Part shown: positions 34,813 through 43,318 of the stretch, piece after piece
Numbering within the stretch: position 1 is the first letter of the stretch
Layout of the letters: the number at the start of each line of letters is the position of its first letter
Assembly: GCA_964459995.1 (NCBI GenBank)
Contig: CAYWOR010000004.1
Location: forward strand, 151,861 to 215,860
DNA length: 64,000 nt
Source of the DNA: CAZSHG01 sp964459995
GTDB taxonomy: Bacteria; UBP14; UBA6098
Reading direction: 5' to 3'
The notes under the pieces: model-generated
The model's input: only the letters and a program-made list of their open reading frames with translations
What the model was told of the DNA's origin: nothing
The model's database searches: none
Program-made: the position numbers and the translations under genes

Positions 34813-35090
34813 TGGCGAAAAAACGAATAAAAGTATTTGTCGAAGGACATGTGCAGGGGGTTGGTTTTCGCTGGTTCACAGTTCGTGCCGCGAGAAACCT
34901 CGGTCTCGTCGGATGGGTTCGCAATAATGCTGACGGATCTGTCGAAGCGGTCGCAGAGGGGGATTCAGAGTCGATTCGTGAATTCATAGGCGAGCTTAGA
35001 CGCGGACCCATGAGCGCAGTCGTCCGCGATGTCCGATGGATCGAAGAAAGCCCTGTCGGTGAATTTTCTTCCTTCGGCCTCGAATATTAA
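34812..35090 (+). CDS. acyP: Acylphosphatase
   Basis: 92 residues covering one acylphosphatase domain: VEGHVQGVGFRWFTVRAA with the catalytic Arg (GFR), and GWVRNNADGSVEAVAEG with the catalytic Asn. It hydrolyses carboxyl-phosphate bonds in small molecules. Coupled to the upstream gene by a 1-base overlap and followed at once by a terminator. Confidence 0.95.
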   Translation: MAKKRIKVFVEGHVQGVGFRWFTVRAARNLGLVGWVRNNADGSVEAVAEGDSESIREFIGELRRGPMSAVVRDVRWIEESPVGEFSSFGLEY

Positions 35091-35097
35091 AAAAAAA

Positions 35098-35116
35098 GCC
35101 CGAAACGGGCTTTTTT
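35098..35116 (+). terminator. Rho-independent terminator after acyP
   Basis: GCCCG-AAA-CGGGC followed by TTTTTT, preceded by an A-run, so it may work in both directions. Confidence 0.88.
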
Positions 35117-35167
35117 GTGATTCATTTTATGACCAGTCAGTAACTAAATGACTCTTTAGTAACTATC

Positions 35168-35743
35168 TTACTCGCCAGTCTCCGGAAGAACACCGGAATC
35201 CTTCCACTCATTATAATAGGCAATCAAATCCAAAGCACCGGCTTGATTCGGATCGCCATAACTTGTAACGAGTGTCATCTGAGTGGTCTTGTCCGACCAG
35301 AAAAGAACGCTGAAATTATCGCCGCTCCAGTCGCCATTCGATTTGTAGAAGGTTTCGTCGGAGGTTGCGAAATTATACATATATGGGCCTTGGCCTTTGT
35401 AACGATAGAAACCGGCGTCTTCAAATTTACCGAATTCGAAGGTCAACTCGCCGCAAAGGACACCATCCTCGATGAATAGCCTTTTCGCGACCTTTTTGAA
35501 ACCCGGACGGACATCATCGACACTTTCGCCTTCGAGATAATCGTTGATCAACGAGACGAAATCGTCTGCAGACGTGTTTTCTTCCTCATTGCCAGTCGAG
35601 AAGAGATTTCTCCAAACGATCTTGCCTGTGCCCGAGCCATCCTTATTGATCGTCCAGGTGTATTCTTTGGATTCGAAACTGAGACATCCAAAGGACAGAA
35701 TGCCGATAGATGCGATTAACAACCAGACTACTATTTTTTTCAT
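35168..35743 (-). CDS. Lipoprotein of unknown function
   Basis: 191 residues. Signal with lipobox LSFGC (Cys20). The mature protein is acidic and beta-rich (YTWTINKDGSGTGKIVWRN, LCGELTFEFGKFEDAGFYRY, NFSVLFWSDKTTQMTLV). The YTWTINKDGSG start is reminiscent of small lipoproteins related to LppM-like beta domains, but no family is assigned. Ribosome site AAAGGGG. Expected on the periplasmic side of a membrane. Confidence 0.72.
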   Translation of the reverse strand: MKKIVVWLLIASIGILSFGCLSFESKEYTWTINKDGSGTGKIVWRNLFSTGNEEENTSADDFVSLINDYLEGESVDDVRPGFKKVAKRLFIEDGVLCGELTFEFGKFEDAGFYRYKGQGPYMYNFATSDETFYKSNGDWSGDNFSVLFWSDKTTQMTLVTSYGDPNQAGALDLIAYYNEWKDSGVLPETGE

Positions 35744-35864
35744 CTTGCCCCTTTCCTGAGCATATATGTTTTTAAATTTGTCAAAACGTTATTAACCATG
35801 GAAGATTAAGCAAAACCTGATTAGAACCCCTTGTTTATTGTTAATCTTTGGGTTCCGAAGCCGG

Positions 35865-36029
35865 CTATCCCTCTTCGTTGATTTCTTTTTGTCCGGCTTT
35901 TGCTTTTCTTGCTCTTGCACGTGCCTCCTCGACTATCTTCTCGAGAAGCTTCTCTTCGGCGGCGACTTGGGCCGAGTCTATAATGTAGAATAATCCCGCT
36001 GTGGATATCGCCAATGCTACTATGAACAT
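35865..36029 (-). CDS. Small single-pass membrane protein
   Basis: 54 residues from ATG 36029 (AAAGGAG 6 bases upstream). Hydrophobic segment 1-16 (MFIVALAISTAGLFYI), then an Ala/Glu/Arg/Lys-rich helix (AAEEKLLEKIVEEARARARK). Has its own promoter at 36068-36096. Unknown role. Confidence 0.55.
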   Translation of the reverse strand: MFIVALAISTAGLFYIIDSAQVAAEEKLLEKIVEEARARARKAKAGQKEINEEG

Positions 36030-36067
36030 AATCATCTCCTTTGTTCGATGTCGCATACAACAATATA

Positions 36068-36096
36068 AGTATAGCGAAGGATTTTTTTTCGCGCAA
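36068..36096 (-). promoter_or_regulatory. Promoter of the small membrane protein gene
   Basis: Minus strand TTGCGC (36096-36091), 17 bp, TATACT (36073-36068). Confidence 0.45.
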
Positions 36097-36118
36097 GGAC
36101 TTATTCTCACCGCGCAAG

Positions 36119-36149
36119 AAAAAATAAGGCCGAATCTGTGATTCGGCCC
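36119..36149 (-). terminator. Terminator of the ECF sigma operon
   Basis: On the minus strand GGCCGAAT-CACAG-ATTCGGCC followed by TTATTTTTT. It lies 30 bases after the last gene of the unit. Confidence 0.88.
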
Positions 36150-36178
36150 TATCGTCCAGCAGGGGAGGTGGACTATAG

Positions 36179-36691
36179 TTATTTATCGAACTTCGGCCTG
36201 TCGCCTTGAGGTTTTCCGGGGCGATCATCTCTGTCGCCTTCTTTTGAACGACGCATCATGGGTCTTTCGTGCCTCATGTCCTTTATTTTATCGCGTTGTT
36301 CTGCGGTAAGAAGCTCCATCATATCGAGGCGTCCCTGAATTCTGGCCAATGTCATTTGCTTTTCGAGTTCCGCAACCTTCTCGGCTTGTTTGAAGATTTT
36401 GTTGCGGTCGAATTTTGCATCGGCCATCAATTTTTCCATTTCGAGACGTTCTTTTTCCAATGAAGCACGGAGATCGATAGCAGACAGACGGCGCTGATAC
36501 TTCATCTCCTCGATTTTTGCAAGCTGTTGGTCGCTTAGTCCGATTTCCTCGCGGAAGTCTTTCATTCTGAACATCTCGCCGCTTTCGGGGCGTTCACCCT
36601 TGCCTTCGCCACATCCCGGATGCGCTATGATCGATCCGATGAGAGTGATGGAAAGCAGAACGAGGATGATTGCAAATGTTGACTTTTTCAT
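36179..36691 (-). CDS. Spy/CpxP-like periplasmic protein (LTXXQ family)
   Basis: 170 residues. Signal peptide 1-23 (ending IIA-HP), then a long, charged, helical protein: FREEIGLSDQQLAKIEEMKYQ (first LTxxQ-like repeat, LSDQQ) and MMELLTAEQRDKI (second, LTAEQ). The C-terminus is Arg/Asp/Pro-rich. Spy, CpxP, ZraP and CnrX share this fold and act as periplasmic chaperones or metal/stress sensors. It closes an operon that starts with an ECF sigma factor, which suggests the latter type of job: stress sensing or damping in the periplasm. Confidence 0.82.
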   Translation of the reverse strand: MKKSTFAIILVLLSITLIGSIIAHPGCGEGKGERPESGEMFRMKDFREEIGLSDQQLAKIEEMKYQRRLSAIDLRASLEKERLEMEKLMADAKFDRNKIFKQAEKVAELEKQMTLARIQGRLDMMELLTAEQRDKIKDMRHERPMMRRSKEGDRDDRPGKPQGDRPKFDK

Positions 36692-36710
36692 GGTTTTCTC
36701 CTTTTGGTTG

Positions 36711-37226
36711 TTATCTTGGGCGAGGCGGTTTGCCGCCTTTGCCGGCTTCGATTATATTTCTAACTTCCTCTGCGAAACGTTTCTCGAAAAGTGCGAACAT
36801 CGCCTTCTGACGAACATCGAGTAAAGTGGAAATTTGGGAATAGAATTCCGTTTCGCTTCGGCATATCGAGTTTCTTATTACAATCAGCGAGTCGGTGAGC
36901 CTTTCGGCGGTTTTTTCGTTAAGCTTTGGGGCGGCAACCTCTCGTTCGAGCTGTTCGAAGAGTTCTCTCTGGATTTGGCGGAGCTCTTCGCGCTCGCGTT
37001 CGTTTGCGTTGTAGATTGGGAAAAAGATAATCGATTGTTCGGGTGTCAACGCGAGCATTTCGACTAATTTCCACATCTTTATCATCTCGATTCGCTCGCG
37101 AAGCTTGTCTCTGTCGGGGCCATCCTCCCATTGCGGAGGAGCATCGGGAGGCATGTGCGGCGCGGGTTGGGCAAGCACCGCAATCGCGAAAACCGCGAAG
37201 ATTAGGATTGACAATCTGATTTTCAT
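36711..37226 (-). CDS. Periplasmic helical protein, LTXXQ-like, possible sensor
   Basis: 171 residues. Signal peptide 1-19 (ending VLA-QP), Pro-rich linker, then helices WKLVEMLALTPEQSIIFFPIYNAN (LTPEQ motif), REREELRQIQRELFEQLERE, and FYSQISTLLDVRQKAMFALFEKRFAEEV. The domain resembles the periplasmic all-helical LTXXQ/CnrX group. Its start overlaps the stop of the anti-sigma-like gene by one base. In this position a CnrX-like sensor acting on the membrane partner is plausible, but this is inference. Confidence 0.72.
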   Translation of the reverse strand: MKIRLSILIFAVFAIAVLAQPAPHMPPDAPPQWEDGPDRDKLRERIEMIKMWKLVEMLALTPEQSIIFFPIYNANEREREELRQIQRELFEQLEREVAAPKLNEKTAERLTDSLIVIRNSICRSETEFYSQISTLLDVRQKAMFALFEKRFAEEVRNIIEAGKGGKPPRPR

Positions 37227-37738
37227 TACAAAACCTCCTTATCGCCGAAAAGTGGCATCTCCGAGAGATATTCGAGGACTTTTTCGACCTCATCGTCGGA
37301 GAGCATCTCTATCTCGGCGTCTATTTCGTTATCGTGATATGCATAATAGAGTTCTTTGGCATAATCGGAATCGACATCGATGAAGTTCGAGAGCACCGAA
37401 GCTTCTTCGATTTGACCGGATGAAATCATCTCGTATAGAAGAACCTCCGGCATGGATACTTCGACATAGCTTTGATAATCGAAACTATTTGGATTCAGCT
37501 CAGGCGGTGCGATTCGCAGAGCGATTATCAGAAGTAGTGCGACAGATACCACGGTTATCCCCCATGCCGGATTGATGCCGAAGATTCGCAAAGGCTCCCG
37601 CTGTTTCGATCTTGCGAGGACTCGCTGGGTTAGAACCTGCACCTCCCAATCGCTAAGCTCTGGAATCGGGTCTTTTGCGAGGAAATCTCGCACTTTGTTT
37701 TCGATGTCTGTCGATTTTGTATCGTTCATTATAATCAC
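37226..37738 (-). CDS. Probable membrane anti-sigma factor
   Basis: 170 residues. N-terminal about 55 residues cytoplasmic and helical (ELSDWEVQVLTQRVLARS), one membrane segment at about 62-80 (WGITVVSVALLLIIALRI), and a periplasmic acidic C-terminus (DVDSDYAKELYYAYHDNEIDA...). It starts 1 base from the end of the sigma gene and overlaps the next gene by one base, so the three are coupled. The layout is that of an anti-sigma factor; no ZAS zinc motif (HxxxCxxC) is visible. Confidence 0.7.
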   Translation of the reverse strand: MIIMNDTKSTDIENKVRDFLAKDPIPELSDWEVQVLTQRVLARSKQREPLRIFGINPAWGITVVSVALLLIIALRIAPPELNPNSFDYQSYVEVSMPEVLLYEMISSGQIEEASVLSNFIDVDSDYAKELYYAYHDNEIDAEIEMLSDDEVEKVLEYLSEMPLFGDKEVL

Positions 37739-38269
37739 CTACTCTTCGATTAGCGCTTTGATTTTCTCGACCGCTGTGTGGATTTGCGCTTTTATTGTGC
37801 CTTCCGATTTATCGAGCACCTTGGCGATTTCTGAAATAGGAAGGTTATCCTCGAATCTCAGAACGAATGCGGCGCGCATTTGGGGCGGAAGAGCGGCTAT
37901 GCCCCTTTTTACAAGCTCCTGGCGTTCTTTTTCGTATGTTTCTTCGAAGGGGGAAACATTGCCGGCTTTAAGCCAATCCTCTTCGAGGCTGACGACGTCG
38001 ATTCTTCCGAGCTTGCGAATATGATCTTTTGAAAGATTAGAGGCAATTGTGTAAAGCCATGTCGAGAATTTTGAATCGCCGCGAAACTTCCGAATACTCC
38101 GCATCGCCTTGATAAACGTATCCTGTGTTATATCTAAAGCATCGTCGCGGTTGCCCGTCATTCTGTAGGCAAGGGCAAAGATGTTCTTCTGGTTATTTTC
38201 GATTAGTGTCGCCATGGCGCCTTGATCGCCATCCTTTGCTCGTTGTATTATTTCGGTTTCGTTTATCAT
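37739..38269 (-). CDS. ECF-type RNA polymerase sigma factor
   Basis: 176 residues from ATG 38269 (MINETEIIQRAKDGD); an upstream ATG at 38302 is in frame but adds an unusual basic leader. Region 2 is NIFALAYRMTGNRDDALDITQDTFIKAMRSI with FRGDSKFSTWLYTIASN, and region 4 is LPPQMRAAFVLRFEDNLPISEIAKVLDKSEGTIKAQIHTA. It heads a four-gene operon with an anti-sigma-like protein and two LTXXQ-type periplasmic proteins, the make-up of envelope stress or metal-response loci such as cnrYXH. Confidence 0.93.
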   Translation of the reverse strand: MINETEIIQRAKDGDQGAMATLIENNQKNIFALAYRMTGNRDDALDITQDTFIKAMRSIRKFRGDSKFSTWLYTIASNLSKDHIRKLGRIDVVSLEEDWLKAGNVSPFEETYEKERQELVKRGIAALPPQMRAAFVLRFEDNLPISEIAKVLDKSEGTIKAQIHTAVEKIKALIEE

Positions 38270-38371
38270 TCGTCTTCGTTGATTATGACTTCGAAAAAGC
38301 AAAAGGGTTTATCGATGCCTCGATAATTTTTCTGATAGCAGAATGTTTGCCGTAGGTCTATGAGATGATTG

Positions 38372-38989
38372 TTATTCGCCGAAAAGGCAGGGGTATGTCC
38401 CGAAATTGCCGTCGTATCGCCATGTTGTTATGGTTTCGATGGGAGTCAACTTCTTAAGGTTGTCGGCACAGCTTTTTGGGGCGATTTCGTCGGTCATCAT
38501 AAAACGGATACGGTGATTATCCGCTTGAATAGTGGCATTATCGGAGTTGAGGAAGGGCGGATAGAAGGCGAAAAGACGTGCATGTTTCCATGGCCCCGGA
38601 GGCCCCGAGACGGCAACATAGATATCGGCTTCGTAGGTTAGGCGCAAGACTACTTCGTTTTGTATCAAAGGGATATGTGTTTCGGTGAAGGGAGAAATTG
38701 CATATGGTGCATCCTCGCTTTCCGCAATAATAAAAAGCGTCATCGAATCGGCCGGCCATTTTGGGATCAGCTTGATTTCACGAGTATTCTCAGGGAATTT
38801 TAGTGATGCGAGAAAAACGACCTGAAGCTTACTCTCGATGACAAAACAATCGATATGGAGATTAAGAATCTGCGGAGTCGGTTCGATCTGGAATGAGGGC
38901 GTTCCCGGCGGTGGAACCGGGCTGAAAGCAAAACATAGCCCTGCGAATGCGAAAAACAGGAAAAGCAGGACTTCGGGAAATTGGCTCAC
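38372..38989 (-). CDS. Secreted protein of unknown function
   Basis: 205 residues from a GTG at 38989 whose TGA-overlap (GTGA) couples it to yjbQ, with GGGGAG upstream. Hydrophobic segment 7-20 (LLFLFFAFAGLCFAFS) is a signal peptide or anchor. The rest is beta-rich (LQVVFLASLKFPENTREIKLIP, VVLRLTYEADIYVAVSGPP). No family recognised. Confidence 0.6.
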   Translation of the reverse strand: MSQFPEVLLFLFFAFAGLCFAFSPVPPPGTPSFQIEPTPQILNLHIDCFVIESKLQVVFLASLKFPENTREIKLIPKWPADSMTLFIIAESEDAPYAISPFTETHIPLIQNEVVLRLTYEADIYVAVSGPPGPWKHARLFAFYPPFLNSDNATIQADNHRIRFMMTDEIAPKSCADNLKKLTPIETITTWRYDGNFGTYPCLFGE

Positions 38990-39393
38990 CTCTCCCCTCC
39001 AAAAATCGGTGTGATGAAGAATTTTCGGGTTCGTGGTCCGTCGAATTCGCAAAAGAATAGGCTCTGCCATATCCCGAGAAGGGGCGCTGAGTTTCTTACC
39101 GGAATGAACCTGTCCACGCCCACCAAAGTTGATTTGATATGCGCGTCGGAGTTGCCCTCGTTGTGATGATAATCGCCCCTGTGGGGAATGGTCTTATCGA
39201 GGAAATTCTGAATATCTCTTTTGACATCCGGGTCAGCGCCTTCATTAATAGTAATCGCGGCGGTTGTGTGCGGAACATAGACAATAACTGCGCCATTTTC
39301 AAGGCCGGATTTACGTATAGCCTCCCTCAACTGCGCGGTAATATCGACCATGCAGTTGCGGTCGGGGGTTATGAGTTCAAATTCAAAGGTCAT
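38986..39393 (-). CDS. yjbQ: YjbQ/UPF0047 family protein
   Basis: 135 residues. VYVPHTTAAITINEGADPDV, the His-containing YHHNEGNSDAHIKSTLVG and LGIWQSLFFCEFDGPRTR identify UPF0047, a small cytoplasmic enzyme family with weak thiamine-phosphate synthase activity reported for E. coli YjbQ. It overlaps the upstream foldase gene (ATGA) and the downstream gene (GTGA). Confidence 0.93.
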   Translation of the reverse strand: MTFEFELITPDRNCMVDITAQLREAIRKSGLENGAVIVYVPHTTAAITINEGADPDVKRDIQNFLDKTIPHRGDYHHNEGNSDAHIKSTLVGVDRFIPVRNSAPLLGIWQSLFFCEFDGPRTRKFFITPIFGGER

Positions 39394-40667
39394 ATTCTAA
39401 TTTCGATATAGTATTTCTCGCGAAGTCTTTCGAGTCTGCTTTCGATGGCTTTTCTCGTTTTCATTTGGCGTGCGCCTTCGCGAAGAAGCTCTCTGTCTTC
39501 TTCGAGGGTTCTTTGGCGGCCTTCGCGGCGGTCTTCGATTTTGATAATCTGAATGTAATCGCCAACCTGATATGGCCCGATGATTTCGTCCACTTCGGCT
39601 TTAGCAATTTCGCCCTTGAAATCCCCCTGAATTGCGGCCTGAGGCACCCATCCTAACATTTCAAGTTCGACAGTGCAGATATCGCCGAATTTTTCGACGA
39701 GCTTTTCGAACTGTTCGGGAGCTTCTTTTGCGACGCGGTATATCGAATCGGCAATGTCGCCAAGCTCTCTCATTCGTTCGTCTGTAAGCGGGGCTTCTGC
39801 CAGAATATGCGCGATTGAGGCTTTTCCTGCGGCTTTATCGATGATTTTTATAAGATGGTAGCCCATTGGGCTTCTAACCGGTCCGCCAATCTCGTCGAAT
39901 GAGATGGAAAAAGCGACCGAATCGATTGCAGGGGTAAGGTCTCCGCGTCCGTAGATACCGAGTTTGCCTCCGACAGGAGCTGTCCGTTGGTCCTCTGAGA
40001 GTTCGGCGGCTACGGTTGCGAAATCTTCGCCTCCGGTAATTCTGTGTTTGGCTGTGCTCAGAAGTTCGAGGGCACGTTTGATTGCACCTGAATCTGGTTC
40101 GAGATGTAATAGAATAGTAACGAGGTTAACCTCGACCGGTGCCGGTGGAAGGCTGTCTTTGTATGTCGAATAGAAGCTGTCAACTTCGCTCTCGGTAACC
40201 GGGATTCTTCCGAAATTCTTTTCGACGAACATCTGTTTGAGATAGTAGGCTTCTATCTGTTCGCGGGTTTTGCGCTTGAAATCGTCCACAGAATAGCCCT
40301 CGTTTTCGAGAGCTTTTTCGAGAGCGGCTTCACCGCCATAACCATCGACAAGAAGTCCCCATCTCGAGCGGAACATCTCGTCCACACGCGCATCATCCAC
40401 GGGGAGTGAATCGGCTTCCGCGGCGATAAGGATAAGCTCTTCGTCTATAAGGTCCTCGACTTTTGCACGCATAAGGTCGAGTATTTGGGCGGTATCTGAA
40501 GGTAGATTGCCGCCAAGTTCCATCATAAGGGCTACCTCGACTTCACTCGACGTGATAATTCTATCATGAACAACAGCGAATATTCTTTCTTCGAATCGTT
40601 CCGATTGCGAAAATGCGGCAGAGACAACAAATGCGAGGACTAATATAAGAAGAGATTTAGTTTTCAT
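39390..40667 (-). CDS. SurA-like periplasmic parvulin foldase
   Basis: 425 residues. Signal peptide 1-20 (ending AFS-QS). SurA-N-like helical domain about 25-165 (FEERIFAVVHDRIITSSEVEVAL), then a parvulin domain about 175-285 (EVNLVTILLHLEPDSG, FATVAAELSEDQRTAPVGGKLGIYGRG, GPVRSPMGYHLIKI), and a second, degenerate PPIase-like segment (IAHILAEAPLTDERM). Likely assists outer-membrane protein folding. Overlaps the upstream parvulin gene by 4 bases. Confidence 0.85.
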   Translation of the reverse strand: MKTKSLLILVLAFVVSAAFSQSERFEERIFAVVHDRIITSSEVEVALMMELGGNLPSDTAQILDLMRAKVEDLIDEELILIAAEADSLPVDDARVDEMFRSRWGLLVDGYGGEAALEKALENEGYSVDDFKRKTREQIEAYYLKQMFVEKNFGRIPVTESEVDSFYSTYKDSLPPAPVEVNLVTILLHLEPDSGAIKRALELLSTAKHRITGGEDFATVAAELSEDQRTAPVGGKLGIYGRGDLTPAIDSVAFSISFDEIGGPVRSPMGYHLIKIIDKAAGKASIAHILAEAPLTDERMRELGDIADSIYRVAKEAPEQFEKLVEKFGDICTVELEMLGWVPQAAIQGDFKGEIAKAEVDEIIGPYQVGDYIQIIKIEDRREGRQRTLEEDRELLREGARQMKTRKAIESRLERLREKYYIEIRI

Positions 40668-41494
40668 TTTTTTACTTTCTTCAACACGCTGGCGCTATCA
40701 ACCTCGATAGTTTTTTCGGCGATAAGAGAATCGACGACGGCGCGATAGGCGTTGTTGTATTCACGTTCGATTAGAATGTCTTCCAAAGTCTCGCGGACAT
40801 CTGCGAATTCGCGCAACGAGCCTTTCGAGGCATAATCAAGGAGTTTTATAAAGTGATATCCGAACTCGGTTTTTATCGGGCCGGAACGTTCACCCACAGC
40901 GAGGCGAAAAGCGACTTTGGCAAGTTCCGGGTGCATTTCCTCGCGTGCAAAATAGCCGATGTCAACATTGTAAGGATCGTGCGAAAACTGAAGTGCGACC
41001 TCTTCGAACTCAAGCGAGAAAAGAAGGCTATCGACGATAAGAGCTTCCGTGGAGTCGGAAATCATGATATGAGAGCATCTGACCTCGTCGCGGTCGCGGA
41101 AAAAGTAGTCAAGATTGTCGAGGTAGTAGTCGTAAATTTTGGCTGAATCGACATTTACGCGGCTTGCGATGAGTTCGCGTTCGTAGGCTGATGCGAGGAT
41201 ATTTCTTCTGGCTTCTTCGAGGCGGAAGGCGATTTCGGGATTTTTCTGAAGTCCGATGTCCTCGGCGGCCTGCGCGAGGATTTCCTCCTTCGCCCAGTCC
41301 TCGACAAAGCGGAAAACGGCTTCCGACATTTCCTCGCGGAAGCCTGCAGGCAAGATATAATCCAAGTCGCTGTTGATTAAAGTTGAGTTGCCGGCTGTTG
41401 CGACGACTTTTTTGTCTTCCCCTCTGCCGCAACCCGATATGATGAAAAGGGTTATAATTAGTGGAATAATTAATAAACGGCTAATTTTGATCAC
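40664..41494 (-). CDS. Parvulin-type peptidyl-prolyl isomerase, lipoprotein
   Basis: 276 residues. Lipobox ISGC (Cys21-22 region) after a hydrophobic signal. N-terminal helical part, then a PpiC domain (EVRCSHIMISDSTEALIV, EVALQFSHDPYNVDIGYFAREE, GPIKTEFGYHFIKLL). PrsA-like layout: membrane-anchored foldase in the periplasm. Second in a run of three foldase genes; overlaps the SurA-like gene by 4 bases. Confidence 0.85.
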   Translation of the reverse strand: MIKISRLLIIPLIITLFIISGCGRGEDKKVVATAGNSTLINSDLDYILPAGFREEMSEAVFRFVEDWAKEEILAQAAEDIGLQKNPEIAFRLEEARRNILASAYERELIASRVNVDSAKIYDYYLDNLDYFFRDRDEVRCSHIMISDSTEALIVDSLLFSLEFEEVALQFSHDPYNVDIGYFAREEMHPELAKVAFRLAVGERSGPIKTEFGYHFIKLLDYASKGSLREFADVRETLEDILIEREYNNAYRAVVDSLIAEKTIEVDSASVLKKVKK

Positions 41495-41550
41495 TTTACT
41501 CCAAGGCTTTCAAAAATTGGGGGCGGTGATGATTCGCCCCCGATATACTA

Positions 41551-41579
41551 ACCGTCCGGTCATTTTATAACCGGACGGT
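41551..41579. repeat. Perfect inverted repeat between foldase genes
   Basis: ACCGTCCGGT and ACCGGACGGT separated by 9 A+T-rich bases. There is no T-run, so it is a structured spacer (possible mRNA processing or attenuation site) rather than a clear terminator. Confidence 0.65.
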
Positions 41580-41594
41580 ATAGACAATTCAGGA

Positions 41595-43280
41595 TTAGGG
41601 AATCGCAACCGGAATCGGTTCGGCATAAGCGGCTGAATCGACAGAGGCGGCGACATTTTCCTCGAATATTTTAACGGAATGGTTCGATCTTGCTTTTTCC
41701 ATGAAGTTCACCATGGCGTTATCGCGGACTTCGCGGCCAAGCTGGCTCTTAATTCTGCCTTTGACTCTTTCGAAATCCATCGGAGCGGCTTCGCGGATGG
41801 TAACGACCTTCATAACCGACCAAAGGCTCGCACGGTTGTCGAGAACCGGCCCGACAACTTCGCCGGAGGCGGCTTTGGCAACTGCGGCATAAAGCTCTGG
41901 CAGTCTGGCTTCGGTAATCTCAAGTTCCCAATTACGAGATTGGAGATGTTTACGCTCGGATTTGTTTTCGGCTATCTTGGTGATATCCGCACCGGCTTTG
42001 ATATCCGAAAGAATGCGCTGGCCTTCGGCTTCGGTTTTGACCTGAACCTCTTTGACGATAATGGTGCGCGGCTCGACGAAGGAATCGAGGTTGGCATCGT
42101 AGTATTTCCGGAGATCATCGTCGGTGAGGTTGATTTCGGTGTAGATGTCCTGCTGGATTTGCCTTAACATGGCCTCTTCAAGCTCTTTTTCGTAGGCTTC
42201 TTTGTATTTCGGATGCTGAGTTATATTGACTCTGTCCGTTTCGGCCATGAGAAGCTTCTCCTGGCAGGCTTGCTTGACGAAATCCTGCAGTTGTTCGGCA
42301 CCACCGAGAGACGGTCTGCGATAGGGCGGCTGAGAGAGATAGAGAGAATCGAGCTGGCCGACTTTGAATTCTCCACCCTTCCATTTTGCGAGCATCAAGT
42401 CTTTATCGTCCATCGACATGATAGCCGGATCTTCGGGGTTCTTATATCTATCGGCGACTTTCGCGATAGCGTTTTCATCGAAAGAGAACTCATAAGTTGT
42501 GTAAAGGCCTTCGAGGTATTCTTCCATGCGAGTTGTCTGCTTTTCGCGTTCGACCATTTGGCGAAGCATATCTTTTTCCTCTTCGAAGGGGCGTCTATCG
42601 GCACGGGGTCTCATGGCGATGCGTTTGATGATATGCCATCCGAACCGGGTTTTAAGAGGCTTTGAAACTTCGCCGTCCTGAAGGGCAAAAACTCCCTCTT
42701 CGAACTCCTTGACCATTCTTCCGGCTGAGAACCAACCGAGATCGCCGCCCTTGGCACCGCTTCCGGGGTCTTCGGAGTGTTTTTGGGCTAATTCGCCGAA
42801 ATCTTCGCCTTTGACAATGCGTCCGTAGATGTCTTCCGCGAACACAGAGTCTTTTACGAGAATATGGGCGGCGTTGTATTCACTTCCCATTTTGTCGTAG
42901 CGCTCTTTGAGTTCGGCATCGGTAACTTGGGTCTTTTCAACGATTTCCATTTCCCAAAGGCCGATGAGTTTCCTTCTCTGCTCGCCCTGTTCGAGTGATT
43001 TGACGACTATAGTATCTTTGTCGAGACCTCTGCTGTAGGCTTCGAGAAGCATCAGTTTTCTCTCGATCATTTTGTCGAGAGCGGCGAGTTTGCCGTCATA
43101 AGCTTCAGTTGGGCTCTTCCAACGCCCTTTGAGCATAGCAACGTTCTCGTCGAGTTCTTCGGCGGTAATTGTATATTTACCGACCTTCGCCACGACATCC
43201 TTGGGTGCTTTGCCGCAACCCGTGAGCATAATCATGGCGGCGAATATCAGGAGCATAAGCCCGATAATCGGTTTTCTCAT
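41595..43280 (-). CDS. Large parvulin-type foldase lipoprotein
   Basis: 561 residues from ATG 43280 (AAGGAGG upstream). Lipobox MLTGC near residue 20. Helical N-domain with KVGKYTITAEELDENV, a canonical PpiC domain (YNAAHILVKDSVFAEDIY, DPGSGAKGGDLGWFSAGRM, GWHIIKRI), then a long C-terminal half containing a second region of the same type (RTIIVKEVQVKTEAEGQRIL, GEVVGPVLDNRASLWSVMKV). First of three foldase genes, 38 bases after valS. Confidence 0.87.
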   Translation of the reverse strand: MRKPIIGLMLLIFAAMIMLTGCGKAPKDVVAKVGKYTITAEELDENVAMLKGRWKSPTEAYDGKLAALDKMIERKLMLLEAYSRGLDKDTIVVKSLEQGEQRRKLIGLWEMEIVEKTQVTDAELKERYDKMGSEYNAAHILVKDSVFAEDIYGRIVKGEDFGELAQKHSEDPGSGAKGGDLGWFSAGRMVKEFEEGVFALQDGEVSKPLKTRFGWHIIKRIAMRPRADRRPFEEEKDMLRQMVEREKQTTRMEEYLEGLYTTYEFSFDENAIAKVADRYKNPEDPAIMSMDDKDLMLAKWKGGEFKVGQLDSLYLSQPPYRRPSLGGAEQLQDFVKQACQEKLLMAETDRVNITQHPKYKEAYEKELEEAMLRQIQQDIYTEINLTDDDLRKYYDANLDSFVEPRTIIVKEVQVKTEAEGQRILSDIKAGADITKIAENKSERKHLQSRNWELEITEARLPELYAAVAKAASGEVVGPVLDNRASLWSVMKVVTIREAAPMDFERVKGRIKSQLGREVRDNAMVNFMEKARSNHSVKIFEENVAASVDSAAYAEPIPVAIP

Positions 43281-43318
43281 TGTGTTTCCTCCTTGTTTAT
43301 TAATATACTCCATCATAA

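Noticed and set aside
35124..35167. Imperfect GTCAGTAACTAAATGACT palindrome after acyP as a repeat element
   Set aside because: Similar strings at 16153 and 49580 share only short pieces and differ in context; likely chance.
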